Origin: Halomonas saccharevitans
GTDB taxonomy: Bacteria > Pseudomonadota > Gammaproteobacteria > Pseudomonadales > Halomonadaceae
Assembly: GCF_900116405.1 (NCBI RefSeq)
Contig: NZ_FPAQ01000031.1
Coordinates: 709 to 41,489 of the forward strand
Length of the DNA: 40,781 nt
Direction of reading: 5' to 3'
Shown here: positions 8,076 to 17,573 of the stretch, one piece after another
Position numbering within the stretch: position 1 is the first letter of the stretch
Layout: every line of letters starts with the position of its first letter
Translations under genes and position numbers: made by a program
The notes under the pieces: model-generated
Database searches by the model: none
The model's input: the letters and a program-made list of their open reading frames with translations, nothing else
What the model was told of the DNA's origin: nothing

Positions 8076-8387
8076 GATCGACCTCCTGGGGTTCTAGGAT
8101 GGGAATGGCGACAGTGTGGGGGTATCTCGCCCTCTTGATTCGACTCAAGGCGACTATAAATATACACAGAGCGACATTTGTACCTAAAAATCACCGCCAG
8201 GGACGTGGCGATGGCACCGGGCTCGGCAGCTGGCGCGCCGCTCCCGTAGAATTGGCGGCGTCGCGACGGCGCCATCGCCGCGTGCCGAGCGTCGATGCCG
8301 AGCGAGTGCGAACGGCGGTCCTTCTGGACCGCGTGCGGCCAGACTCAGCCATTACTGACACCGAGCCACCTCATCACGGAGCGCCGC
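8076..8387. other. Divergent intergenic region, cdhC / rnhA
   Basis: No gene is seen in these 312 bases. The part near cdhC holds the candidate operator (8141-8176) within an AT-rich island (about 8150-8195), where minus-strand promoter elements would lie. The TTGAGT overlapping the third half-site is a possible -35. The remaining part to 8387 is GC-rich and should contain the rnhA promoter, for which I could not pick a convincing hexamer pair. Confidence 0.6.
8141..8176 (-). promoter_or_regulatory. Candidate CdhR operator, cdhCAB promoter
   Basis: On the minus strand the half-sites are TGTCGCTCT, AGTCGCCTT and AGTCGAATC (complementary CGAC at 8172, 8151 and 8141). They have the same 21-bp and 10-bp spacing as the block upstream of the dioxygenase. 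The last half-site also forms a near-palindrome (TTGATTCGACTCAA, 8135-8148) and lies 66 nt from the cdhC start, where it would touch the -35 region. An activator site is therefore likely. Binding by CdhR is inferred. Confidence 0.55.
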
Positions 8388-9206
8388 ATGGCAGCACGGA
8401 AAGGCCCCAAGTCCTACGTCGTCTGGGTCGGGCGACAGACCGGCATCTTCAGCACCTGGGACGAGTGCAGTCGCCAGGTGAAGGGCTACCCCAAGGCCCG
8501 CTATAAGTCCTTCCCCTCCCGGGAGGAGGCCGAGGCCGCCTTCGCCAAGGGGCCGGGCAGCGCCGCGCCCGCCAAACGGCCCAAGGCCTCGGGCGAGACC
8601 GGGGCTCGGGCTAAGACCCAGGGGACTGCGAACGGCGCCACGCGCCCACGCCAGGGGGCGCCGGCACGCGACGAGCCGGGCCAACGCTTCGATACCGAGA
8701 TCTACTGCGATGGCGCCTGCGAGCCCAACCCCGGCGATGCCGGCTCGGGCATGGCCGTCTACCGTCAGGGGGCGCTGGCCGAGCTATGGTATGGGCTGCA
8801 CAACCCCCAGGGCACCAACAACACCGCCGAGCTCAATGCCTTCCACCAGGCGCTTCGGGTCGCCGAGCAGGAGATCGCCCGGGGCGCCTCGGTGCGCATC
8901 CACTGCGACTCCACCTACACCATCAACGCCATCACCAAGTGGGCCGGCGGCTGGAAGAAGCGCGGCTGGAAGAAGGCCGACGGCCAGGCGATCAAGAACC
9001 CGGAGATCATCCAGCCGACCCATGCCCTCTTTGAGCGCCTCAAGGCGAAGGTCGCCATCGCCCACGTCAAGGGCCACGCCGGGGTGGAGGGCAACGAGCT
9101 GGCCGACCGGATGGCGATGTACGGCGCCGACCAGCAAGAGCGCGAATTCACTCGCTACCAGGGCAGCCACGCCGTGGCCGAGGTGCTCAAGCTCAAGCGG
9201 GGCTGA
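8388..9206 (+). CDS. rnhA: Ribonuclease HI with N-terminal hybrid-binding domain
   Basis: The 272-residue protein begins with a viroplasmin-like RNA:DNA hybrid-binding domain (about 9-52, YVVWVGRQTGIF and the GYPKARYKSF block). A basic Ala/Gly-rich linker follows (about 55-100), and then the RNase H catalytic domain. The four carboxylates are present: D108 (YCDGAC), E148 (TAELN), D174 (HCDSTY) and D240 (NELAD). It removes RNA from RNA:DNA hybrids. The ATG at 8388 is chosen over a longer frame from 8295 because GGAG lies 7 nt upstream and the binding domain begins within ten residues. It is unrelated in function to the carnitine genes. Confidence 0.93.
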   Translation: MAARKGPKSYVVWVGRQTGIFSTWDECSRQVKGYPKARYKSFPSREEAEAAFAKGPGSAAPAKRPKASGETGARAKTQGTANGATRPRQGAPARDEPGQRFDTEIYCDGACEPNPGDAGSGMAVYRQGALAELWYGLHNPQGTNNTAELNAFHQALRVAEQEIARGASVRIHCDSTYTINAITKWAGGWKKRGWKKADGQAIKNPEIIQPTHALFERLKAKVAIAHVKGHAGVEGNELADRMAMYGADQQEREFTRYQGSHAVAEVLKLKRG

Positions 9207-9238
9207 CGGCGTCACGAGGAGCCGCGAAACATCTAAAA

Positions 9239-9267
9239 AAGGGCCTGCGACGACGTCGCAGGCCCTT
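9239..9267. terminator. Strong bidirectional terminator between rnhA and putA
   Basis: A 13-bp perfect stem (9239-9251 and 9255-9267) with a 3-nt loop lies between the convergent genes. The A-run on its left (9235-9240) gives a textbook U-tract for putA transcripts on the minus strand. The rnhA side has a weaker T-rich tail. Confidence 0.9.
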
Positions 9268-9325
9268 GTGCTTCTCTCGCGGTGTTATCCGTCTTTCCTG
9301 TCGGTTTAGCCGTCGGGTGGCGCGC

Positions 9326-12300
9326 CTACTCGGCGGTGGCCAGCAGGCTGGCGTTGCCGCCGGCGGCGGTGGTGTCGATGCAGAGGTGGCGCTCCAGCGC
9401 GTAGCGCTCCGGCGCGATGGTCTGGGTCTCCAGCGGCACGATGGCCCCCTCGCGCTCGGCCAGCGCCAGGCGCAGCTCGCGGGTCCAGTCGCTGCTGCCG
9501 GCGGCGGCCACCGCCACGATGCCCTCGACCGCGGTCAGCGTATCGGCCGCGACGCGACCGTCGAGCCCGGCGACCGGCGCCCCGGCACTCTGTAACGGCT
9601 GCACGGCCTCGGCCGCCCCCGGGGCGACGACAAGCGCCGGACAGCCGGCGCCAAGGGCCTGCACCGCCTGGGCGACGGCGATATCCAGCGTCGGGCCGAG
9701 GCAGAGCACCGGCCCCTTGGGGTACATCGCCAGCCGGTTGCTCTCCCCGGTCGGCCCCGGCAGCGTCTGCGGCGTCATGTCCAGGGACGCCGCCTCGGCC
9801 AGCGCCTTGCGGATCACGCCGCGCTTGCCGGAGAGCGCCCGGCGCAGCACCTCGACCCGATCGGGCCGCGCCGCCCAGTTGCGCGAATCGAGCCCGTCGA
9901 GGGCCGACTGCAGATCGCCGAGCGACACGGCCTCGCCTGTCGGCGCATCCAGGCGCTCGGCCTCGGCGGTGCGGCGAAAGCGGGTGACGTAGAGCGGCCC
10001 GCCGGCCTTGGGACCGGTGCCCGAGAGCCCCTCGCCGCCGAATGGCTGGGAGCCGACGATGGCGCCGATCTGGTTGCGGTTGACGTAGACGTTGCCGACG
10101 TGGATCCGTTCGACGATCTGCTGCACGCGATCATCGATGCGGGTATGCAGGCCGAAGGTCAGGCCATAGCCCCGCTCGTTGATCGCGTCGACCACCTCGT
10201 CGATCTCGCGCGCCTTGAAGGTGGCCACGTGCAGCACCGGCCCGAAGATCTCGCGCTCGAGGTCATTGATACCGCCGACCTCGACCACCGCCGGTGTGAC
10301 GAAGGTGCCTTCCTCCGGTGCGGGCAGCGTTTTCAGCAGCTTGCCGGCCTTGCGGGCCGCCGCCACGTAGGCGGTGATATCGGCCTGGGCCTCGGCGTCG
10401 ATCACCGGCGAGACGTCGGTGTCGGTGTTCCAGGGGTCGCCGATCACCAGCGCGTCCATGGCGCCGTCGAGCATGGTCAAGAGCCGCTCGCGCGCCTCCT
10501 CCTGGACGTAGAGCATGCGCAGCGCCGAGCAGCGCTGGCCGGCCGACTGGAAGGAGGAGATCAGGATGTCGCGCACCGCCTGCTCGGTCAGCGCGCTGGA
10601 GTCCACGATCATGGCGTTGAGCCCGCCGGTCTCGGCGATCAGCACCGCCTCCGGACCGGCGTTCTGCGCCAGCGCCTTGTGGATGATCTGCGCCACCTCG
10701 GTGGAGCCGGTGAAGCAGACGCCGGCGATGCGCGGGTCGCTGGTCAAGGGCCCGCCCACCGTCGGACCGTCGCCGGGCAGCAGCTGCAGCGCGGCCTCGG
10801 GCAGGCCGGCCTCACGCATCAGCTCGACGGCACGGGCGGCGATCAGCGGCGTCTGTTCGGCGGGCTTGGCGAGCACGGCGTTGCCGGCCCCCAGCGCGGC
10901 CGCGATCTGGCCGGTGAAGATCGCCAGCGGGAAGTTCCACGGGCTAATGCAGACGAAGACGCCCCGGGCGCTGCCGGGCTCCTCGGCCTCGAGACGCTCG
11001 CTCTCGTTGGCGTAGTAGCGCAGGAAGTCCACCGCCTCGCGGACCTCGGCGATGCCGTCGAACATCATCTTGCCGGCCTCGCGGGTGGCGATCACGGTCA
11101 GCTCGGCGATGTGCTCCTCGTAGAGATCGGCGGTGCGGCGCAGCACCTCGGCGCGCTCGGCGACCGGGCGTGCCGACCACTCCTTGAAGCCCTCCTCGGC
11201 GGCGTCCAGCGCGGCGGTCACCTCCTCCTTGGTCGCCTCATGCACCTGGCCGACCACCCGCGACGTATCGGCGGGCGACAGGGCATCGCGCGCCTCGCCC
11301 TGGGGTGCCGGGCCTCCAGCGAGCATCGGCCCGGCCGTCCAGGTGCTGTCGGCGAAGGTCTCCCGCGCCGCCAGCAGCGGCCGGATCGAGGCCGGCTCGT
11401 TGATCCGGTAGCCCCGGGAGTTCTTGCGCTCCGGGGCGAACAGCTCGCCGGGCTGGCGGATCGACGGGCTGGCGATGGTGTCACCCAGGCGCTGCATCTC
11501 GGCCACCGGATCCTTCGCGACCTCGCTCGGCGGGATGGTGTCGTCTACCACCTGGTTGACGAAGGAGGAGTTCGCCCCGTTCTCCAGCAGGCGGCGCACC
11601 AGGTAGGCCAGCAGGTCGCGGTGCGCACCGACCGGGGCATAGATGCGGCAGTGCGTGCCCTCCGACTGCTTGACGATATGGTGCAGCGACTCGCCCATGC
11701 CGTGCAGGCGCTGGAACTCGTAGCTGTCCTTGTCGTCGCCCCCCATGGCGATGATGGCGGCGCAGGTATGGGCGTTGTGGGTCGCGAACTGCGGGTAGAT
11801 GCGATCGCGCCGATCGAGCAGCATCTGCGCGCAGGCCATGTAGCTGACGTCGGTGTTGACCTTGCGGGTGAAGACCGGGAAGGTCTCGACGCCCATCTCC
11901 TGGGCCAGCTTGATCTCGGTGTCCCAGTAAGCGCCCTTGACCAGGCGCACCATGATCTTGCGGTCGAAGCGCTCGGCCATCTCATGCAGGGCCTCGATCA
12001 TCGGCGCGGCGCGGCGCCCGTAGGCCTGCACCACCACCCCGAAGCCGTCCCAGCCGGCGAGGCTCGGGTCACAGAGCAGTTCCTCGATCACGTCCAGCGA
12101 CAGGTCCAGGCGGTCCTGCTCCTCGGCATCGATGTTGAAGCCGATGTTGGCCTTGGCCGCCTGCTTGACGAGCTCCCGCGCGCGCGGTACGAGGTCGCTC
12201 ATCACGGTGTCGCGGTGGGTGGTTTCATAGCGCGGATGCAGCGCCGAGAGCTTCACCGAGATGCCGGGGCTGCCGCGCACGTCGCCCTTGGCCTGCTTGG

Positions 12301-13006
12301 CGATGGCGCTGATCGCCTTGGCGTAGGCGTCGTGATAGCGCTGCGCGTCCTCGTCGGTGCGCGCCGCCTCGCCCAGCATGTCGTAGGAGTAGGTGTAGCC
12401 CTGCTTCTCAAGCTCGCGGGCGTTCTTCATACCCTCCTCGATGGTCTGGCCGAGCACGAACTGGCGGCCGAGGATCTTCATCGACTGTCCCACCGCGGTG
12501 CGCACCACCGGCTCGCCCATGCGGCGCACCAGGCCGCGCAGCGCGCGCACCGGGCCCTTGGGATCGTCGTCGAGCACCTTGCCGGTGAGCATCAGCGCCC
12601 AGGTCGAGGCGTTGACCATCGACGAGGAAGACTTGCCGAGGTGCGCGCCCCAGTCGGAGGGCTCGATCTTGTCGTGGATCAGGTCGTCGATGGTCTCGGC
12701 GTCGGGCACGCGCAGCAGCGCCTCGGCCAGGCACATCAGGCCGACGCCCTCGGCGGTGGAGAGCCCGTATTCGGCCAGGAACGACTCCATCATGCTCGGC
12801 GAGGTTTCCTTGCGCACCCGCGCCACGTAGTTGGCGCCGGCCTCGGCCACCCGCCGGCGCTCCTCGTCCGGCAGGGCGATACGCTCGAACAGTGCCCTGA
12901 GCACCTCGGCCTCGTCGGCCGCGTAGTGAGCGCGGATCCGCTCGCGCAGCTCGCTCACGTTGCCACGGCCATGGCCGTCTAGACCTCTGATTGCTTCGTT
13001 CACCAT
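9326..13006 (-). CDS. putA: Bifunctional proline dehydrogenase / P5C dehydrogenase PutA
   Basis: The 1226-residue protein has an N-terminal helical domain, a proline dehydrogenase FAD-barrel (about 160-470), an aldehyde dehydrogenase domain (about 560-1000) with catalytic Cys826 in SAGQRCSALR, and a C-terminal ALDH-like extension. It oxidises proline to glutamate through delta-1-pyrroline-5-carboxylate, passing electrons to the quinone pool and NAD+. The ATG at 13006 has AGGAG 7 nt upstream; the open frame continues to 13081 without another good site. No ribbon-helix-helix domain is visible at the N-terminus, unlike E. coli PutA, so this version probably does not repress its own gene. Proline as compatible solute and carbon source fits a halophile. 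Confidence 0.95.
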   Translation of the reverse strand: MVNEAIRGLDGHGRGNVSELRERIRAHYAADEAEVLRALFERIALPDEERRRVAEAGANYVARVRKETSPSMMESFLAEYGLSTAEGVGLMCLAEALLRVPDAETIDDLIHDKIEPSDWGAHLGKSSSSMVNASTWALMLTGKVLDDDPKGPVRALRGLVRRMGEPVVRTAVGQSMKILGRQFVLGQTIEEGMKNARELEKQGYTYSYDMLGEAARTDEDAQRYHDAYAKAISAIAKQAKGDVRGSPGISVKLSALHPRYETTHRDTVMSDLVPRARELVKQAAKANIGFNIDAEEQDRLDLSLDVIEELLCDPSLAGWDGFGVVVQAYGRRAAPMIEALHEMAERFDRKIMVRLVKGAYWDTEIKLAQEMGVETFPVFTRKVNTDVSYMACAQMLLDRRDRIYPQFATHNAHTCAAIIAMGGDDKDSYEFQRLHGMGESLHHIVKQSEGTHCRIYAPVGAHRDLLAYLVRRLLENGANSSFVNQVVDDTIPPSEVAKDPVAEMQRLGDTIASPSIRQPGELFAPERKNSRGYRINEPASIRPLLAARETFADSTWTAGPMLAGGPAPQGEARDALSPADTSRVVGQVHEATKEEVTAALDAAEEGFKEWSARPVAERAEVLRRTADLYEEHIAELTVIATREAGKMMFDGIAEVREAVDFLRYYANESERLEAEEPGSARGVFVCISPWNFPLAIFTGQIAAALGAGNAVLAKPAEQTPLIAARAVELMREAGLPEAALQLLPGDGPTVGGPLTSDPRIAGVCFTGSTEVAQIIHKALAQNAGPEAVLIAETGGLNAMIVDSSALTEQAVRDILISSFQSAGQRCSALRMLYVQEEARERLLTMLDGAMDALVIGDPWNTDTDVSPVIDAEAQADITAYVAAARKAGKLLKTLPAPEEGTFVTPAVVEVGGINDLEREIFGPVLHVATFKAREIDEVVDAINERGYGLTFGLHTRIDDRVQQIVERIHVGNVYVNRNQIGAIVGSQPFGGEGLSGTGPKAGGPLYVTRFRRTAEAERLDAPTGEAVSLGDLQSALDGLDSRNWAARPDRVEVLRRALSGKRGVIRKALAEAASLDMTPQTLPGPTGESNRLAMYPKGPVLCLGPTLDIAVAQAVQALGAGCPALVVAPGAAEAVQPLQSAGAPVAGLDGRVAADTLTAVEGIVAVAAAGSSDWTRELRLALAEREGAIVPLETQTIAPERYALERHLCIDTTAAGGNASLLATAE

Positions 13007-13184
13007 CGATTCTCCTGCCGCGGCGACGGGAATCGCGGCCGGTGACCCGGCAAGGCGACCGTCGCCATTGTAGAAAGCCATCCCCTAAGCATAGGCGTCA
13101 TGACCGACCTTGCATAAGCCGCCGAGAGGCGCACTCCGACACTGAGTTAACGCTGGGGATGACGCGGCGCCGACGCGGGCCCCG

Positions 13185-16100
13185 CTAGTCATCGATCGAG
13201 AGCGGACGATGCTCGGCGAGAAAGTCGATAAGCGACTCGAGCGGCATGGGCCGGGCGAAGTGATAACCCTGGAAGAGATCGCAGCCATGGGCCGACAGCA
13301 GGTGATGCTGCTGCTCCTGCTCGATGCCCTCGGCGACCACCTTGAGCCCGAGGTGATGGGCCATGGAGATGATGCCCTGGATGATCGCCGCGTCCTCGGC
13401 GCTATGGGCGACTCCGCTGACGAAGCTGCGATCGATCTTGACTCGATCAATGGGCAGGTTCTTGAGATAGCTGAGGCTGGAGAAGCCGGTGCCGAAGTCG
13501 TCGATGGCGACGCCCACGCCCATTTCTCTGAGGGCATGCAGGGTCGCGATGGCGCCTTCGGTATCGTCCAACAGCACCCCCTCGGTCAGCTCCAGCGACA
13601 GCTGGAGTGCCGGCAGCCCGGTGACCGCCAGGGTCTCGCGCAGGTTGCCCAGAAAGCTCGCGCGATGGAACTGCAGCGGCGAGAGGTTGACCGCGACGTT
13701 GAGGGTGCCATGTCCCTCCTGGTCGAGCTGGCTCAGATCCCGACAGGCCCTGGCCAGCACCCACTCGCTGATCGGAATGATCTGCCCGGTTTCCTCGGCC
13801 AGGGGAATGAAATCAGCGGGCGAGACGAAGCCACGCAGGGGATGGGGCCAGCGCAACAGCGCCTCCACGCCCGCCACACGTCCCTCGCGATCGATCAGTG
13901 GCTGGTAGTGGAGCTCGAAATCTCGCGCCTCGATCGCTTCCTGAAGCTCGTTACGCAGCGCCACGCGATCGCCCATCCGATGGATGATCTCGGGGCTGAA
14001 CCACTGGCAGGCATTGCGCCCCTGCTGCTTGGCTCGGTACATGGCCATGTCGGCCTGCTGGATGAGTTCGAGGGGCTGTGTCGTCTCGGCGGTGCTGACG
14101 GCGATACCGATGCTGCACGACAGCGTGAGTTCATGCTCGCCGACCCGATAGGGCCGACTCACGATCGACAGCAGCCGCTCGGCCACCTCCGTCGCCTGGC
14201 CGCCATCGTGCAGGTCCGGCAGCAGCACCACGAACTCGTCACCGCCCAGTCGCGCCAGGGTATCACCCGGCCGCATGGCCGCCGACAGGCGCTGCGAGAC
14301 CCCGCGCAGCAGCTCGTCGCCGATGGCGTGCCCGAGGCTGTCGTTGATCGGCTTGAACTCGTCGAGGTCGAGGAAGAGCACCGCCAGGCGCGTGCCTTGG
14401 CGTCTGGTCAACTCGACGTCGTGCACCAGCCGATCCTCGAGCAGCGTGCGGTTGGCCAGTCCCGTCAGGGCGTCGTGGCCGGCGTGATAGGCCAGATGCG
14501 CCTCATAGGCCTTCTGCTCGGAGATATCGTGCTGGATGCCCACATAGTGGGTGACCCGTCCGTGATCGTCGCGCACCGGGGAAATATAGAGATCGTTCCA
14601 GAACGGCGTGCCGTCCTTGCGGTAGTTGCACAGGGTGGCGTGCACCTCGCGCTCTTGCGCCAGCTCGCGACGAATCTTCTGCACGGCCAGCTCATCGGTC
14701 TCGCCGCCCTGCAGGAAGCGCGCGTTGCGGCCGATGACCTCCGCCCGCGCATAGCCCGTCATGCGCTGGAAGGCGTCGTTGGCGTAGATGATCGGCAGGT
14801 CGGGCACGCCCGCATCGGCGATCAGCACGCCGTTGACGCTGGCTTCCACGCCGCGCTCCAGGATTCTCAGTCGGGTCTCGTACTCTCGCCGCTGGGTGAC
14901 GTCCTTGGCGATGCCGTAGATACCCGTGATGCGCTCATCGACCACCACCGGCAGCGTGGTGAGATCCAGCCAGCGTAGCGTGCCGTCCTGGTGCGGCACC
15001 TGCAGCTCGTAGCGGGAGGGCTTTCCGCTTCCCGTGCGCGCAAACTGGCGCTGCACGGTGGCCGGATCTTCCGGCGACAGGAACTCGGCGAAGTGCCTTC
15101 CTATCAGCGCGTCGGTAGAAAAGCCCGTCAGCGCGGCACAGTGATCGTTGGCGGTGACGAAGTGGCCCTGCAGGTCCATGGAGAACACCGCATCCGGGTT
15201 GTAGGTGAACAGCGACCGGTAGCGCTGCTCGCTCTCCCACAGCGAGCGGCGATCCTGGGCGCGCTCCATGGCCAGGGCCACCAGGTCAACGGCCTGAACG
15301 ATGCGCTCCAACGCGTGTTCGGTCGGCGCTGACGGATGTCGGTAGTAGGTGGCGAAGGTCCCCAGTAGACGGCCATCGCGGGCGATCACCGGGTAGGACC
15401 AGCAGGCCCTGAGCCCCTCCCTGGCGGCCAGGTCGGCCAATCCCGCCCAGCGGGGATCGCGGGCGAGGTCCGTGCAGACCACCAGCTCACGGCGGTGCGC
15501 GGAGCTTCCGCAGGCGCCCACATCCGCACCGATGGCCACCGAGGCGATCGCCTGTCGATAGGCCGCCGAGAGGCGCTGGCCCGCGATCAGGCGTAGCTCG
15601 TGCCCCTGGTCGTCGGCCTGCATGATCGAGCAGATACCGCCCGTCAGCTGGGCCTCGAGCATCCGGCAGATGGCCTCGAGCGTCTGATCGAGCGGCGCCT
15701 CCTCGACGATCATCGCCTGGATGGCCTGCTGCTGCTCGAGCTGCTTCTGCGCCGCCATCAGCTCCCGAGACCGCCCCACCGCCAGGCGCACCATGCCCAG
15801 GCTGAAGACCAGCAGATAGCTCAGCGTCAGCCCGCCCATCGCCACGGCCGAGGGCATCATGCCGGCCTGCAGTGGGTCCATCCCGGGCCAGACCTGCACG
15901 GAGGGGCTGAGCATCGTCCCCCCCGGCAGCCCGATGTGGCGGGCCGCCAGGGCAGGCGTGCCTGCCACATCGGCCGCGACTCGGCCCGTTCCGGCCAGGG
16001 CGGTAAGCACCTCGCCGTCGCGGGCGAGGCTCAGCTGGAAATCACCCAGCTGAACGCGCAGCTCGTGATCCAGGAGGGTGGCCATGTCCATCACCGCCAC

Positions 16101-17168
16101 CAGCTGCTGGTCACGACGCGGCAGGGCGATCGCCATGATCGCCAGCCCCGGCGCCGCCTGGTCGGGCACCATCATGCGGGGTTCGGGAAAGGGCAGGGTC
16201 AACCAGTCGGCGACCCGCTCGGTACGCGTCCAACGCGCCAGCCAGCCCCGCACTTCGTCGCTGCGCGCCTGTTGCCAGTACCAGTCGCGACGGCGATCCA
16301 GCAGGCCGATGACCTCCAGATTGGGGATATCGCGCAGATAGTTGGCCACGTCCCGATTCCGCACCACGACCTCAAGCCCCTCGGCGGAGGCGTCCAGCCG
16401 CTCGGCCATGCGTCGCATCTGCTCCAGGTGAGAGTGCAGCAGCTGATCGGCATTGAGCCGCACATTGTCGAGCAGATGTTCCGCCTGCTGATACATGCGC
16501 TGCTGCTGCTGCGCGCTGAGCAGATACCACGCCAGACTGCTGATCAGCACTCCGGCCAGGCCCGCCGTGATCGCCGCGCGCCCCAACTTGAGGGGCAAGG
16601 CGCGTCGCCTGGCGCTGGCCGCCAGCATGGCCGTGCCGTACAGCAGCGCGAACGGCACCACCAGCCAGGGAGAGGCGGTCATCTCCCGCAAGCCCAAATC
16701 AGTCGCCGGGACAAAACCCCTCACGCCAAGCACCAGCAGCCCGTAGCTCAGCACCAATAGCCCACCTATCCGCCAGAGCTTCCGCCGCCCGGGTCGCCCG
16801 CCCCCTACCGAGATGCAAATGGCCGCCATCGTCATCACGGAAGCCGACCAGGAGGAGACGCGTGCGCCGCCGGTCAACCAGGAGACGCCCGTCTGATGGC
16901 CGCCGAGCAGCGCGTTGTGCAAGAGGGTATAGAGCATCAGGGCCAGCAGTGCGGCGCCGGCCATCTGGCGCACCCGCCGCCACCGCTGCACCATGGCCAG
17001 CAGGCCGACACCGCCGAGCAGAGTGGCCAGGGAGGAATCCGGCATCAGCAGGGTAAGCGCGGGGGCGTGCCACCACTGCGCCAGCCCGACCAGCCCCATC
17101 AGCATGAAGGCCGCCGAGACCATCAGCAGCCAGCTATCCTGGGCGATATCGCGAGTCTTGAAAGGCAT
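13185..17168 (-). CDS. Membrane GAF-PAS-LOV-GGDEF-EAL cyclic-di-GMP protein
   Basis: The 1327-residue protein begins with about seven transmembrane helices (1-225), followed by a periplasmic segment (about 230-420) and a further helix (about 432-455). It continues with a GAF domain (about 480-620), a PAS domain (about 640-755), a LOV-like PAS (about 765-885), GGDEF and EAL. The GGDEF motif (G975) is intact and preceded by an RPGD inhibitory site five residues upstream. The EAL motif (E1102) is intact, as are the ELTEG and DDFGTGFSSL metal-site blocks, so both diguanylate cyclase and phosphodiesterase activity are possible. In the LOV-like domain the photoactive cysteine is replaced by Ala816 (GRNARFLQG), while the flavin-contact Asn and Gln residues are kept. 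It probably tunes the motile-sessile switch; input signals are unknown. Confidence 0.92.
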   Translation of the reverse strand: MPFKTRDIAQDSWLLMVSAAFMLMGLVGLAQWWHAPALTLLMPDSSLATLLGGVGLLAMVQRWRRVRQMAGAALLALMLYTLLHNALLGGHQTGVSWLTGGARVSSWSASVMTMAAICISVGGGRPGRRKLWRIGGLLVLSYGLLVLGVRGFVPATDLGLREMTASPWLVVPFALLYGTAMLAASARRRALPLKLGRAAITAGLAGVLISSLAWYLLSAQQQQRMYQQAEHLLDNVRLNADQLLHSHLEQMRRMAERLDASAEGLEVVVRNRDVANYLRDIPNLEVIGLLDRRRDWYWQQARSDEVRGWLARWTRTERVADWLTLPFPEPRMMVPDQAAPGLAIMAIALPRRDQQLVAVMDMATLLDHELRVQLGDFQLSLARDGEVLTALAGTGRVAADVAGTPALAARHIGLPGGTMLSPSVQVWPGMDPLQAGMMPSAVAMGGLTLSYLLVFSLGMVRLAVGRSRELMAAQKQLEQQQAIQAMIVEEAPLDQTLEAICRMLEAQLTGGICSIMQADDQGHELRLIAGQRLSAAYRQAIASVAIGADVGACGSSAHRRELVVCTDLARDPRWAGLADLAAREGLRACWSYPVIARDGRLLGTFATYYRHPSAPTEHALERIVQAVDLVALAMERAQDRRSLWESEQRYRSLFTYNPDAVFSMDLQGHFVTANDHCAALTGFSTDALIGRHFAEFLSPEDPATVQRQFARTGSGKPSRYELQVPHQDGTLRWLDLTTLPVVVDERITGIYGIAKDVTQRREYETRLRILERGVEASVNGVLIADAGVPDLPIIYANDAFQRMTGYARAEVIGRNARFLQGGETDELAVQKIRRELAQEREVHATLCNYRKDGTPFWNDLYISPVRDDHGRVTHYVGIQHDISEQKAYEAHLAYHAGHDALTGLANRTLLEDRLVHDVELTRRQGTRLAVLFLDLDEFKPINDSLGHAIGDELLRGVSQRLSAAMRPGDTLARLGGDEFVVLLPDLHDGGQATEVAERLLSIVSRPYRVGEHELTLSCSIGIAVSTAETTQPLELIQQADMAMYRAKQQGRNACQWFSPEIIHRMGDRVALRNELQEAIEARDFELHYQPLIDREGRVAGVEALLRWPHPLRGFVSPADFIPLAEETGQIIPISEWVLARACRDLSQLDQEGHGTLNVAVNLSPLQFHRASFLGNLRETLAVTGLPALQLSLELTEGVLLDDTEGAIATLHALREMGVGVAIDDFGTGFSSLSYLKNLPIDRVKIDRSFVSGVAHSAEDAAIIQGIISMAHHLGLKVVAEGIEQEQQHHLLSAHGCDLFQGYHFARPMPLESLIDFLAEHRPLSIDD

Positions 17169-17328
17169 GACGACGGTGCTCCCTGCACGTGGGCAGCGTT
17201 GCGCCGGGCATGTCGCCAGCCATCGCTGCCTTGTCCTGATGACTCAGAGGATGAGGCGATTTGCGCCGGGGTACCAGTGTCCGGCCTCATTCATTGGGCG
17301 AAGACGCCCCCTTCAGCAGCGCAGGGGC

Positions 17329-17556
17329 TCAGGGCGGTCCAAGCCGCCGAATCGCGCAGAAGCGTCCAGCCTCGGTGAAGGTCAGCCGAAAGCGACCGTG
17401 CACGCCGTCACGAGTCACCACGCGCCGCAGCGCTTCGGCGGGAAACACCACCCGGCGGCCGTCCAGGCTGCGGGTCTGTACCTGGTCCACGCGCCCCGTG
17501 TAGTGCGCCAGGCAGGCCTCATGAGAAAGTTCTATCACCACGTCGATACTGGGCAT
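17329..17556 (-). CDS. DUF2835 family protein
   Basis: The 75-residue protein matches the small DUF2835 family: a start of the MPSIDVVIELS type, a central RSLDGRRVVFPAEALRRVV and a final GVHGRFRLTFTEAGRF. The family has no known function. The start codon at 17556 has no purine-rich ribosome site; instead a C-rich run precedes it, and a TTCG tetranucleotide array begins 18 nt upstream. It is divergent from the FlgO-like lipoprotein gene. A short GGGCG/CGCCC hairpin (17296-17309) lies beyond the stop. Confidence 0.8.
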   Translation of the reverse strand: MPSIDVVIELSHEACLAHYTGRVDQVQTRSLDGRRVVFPAEALRRVVTRDGVHGRFRLTFTEAGRFCAIRRLGPP

Positions 17557-17573
17557 GGGGGTTCGCTGGCGTG

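Noticed and set aside
3903..8129. A shared 12-mer GGGGGTATCTCG at 3903-3914 and 8118-8129 near two carnitine promoters as an operator
   Set aside because: At 3903 it is part of a strong hairpin best explained as the transporter terminator, and the second copy has no symmetrical partner. The GTCG half-site pattern is a better operator candidate.
10100..12982. Very long open frame (960 codons) on the plus strand inside putA
   Set aside because: It is antisense to a well-conserved enzyme, has repetitive His/Gly/Arg-rich composition typical of GC-rich shadows, and lacks any family motif.
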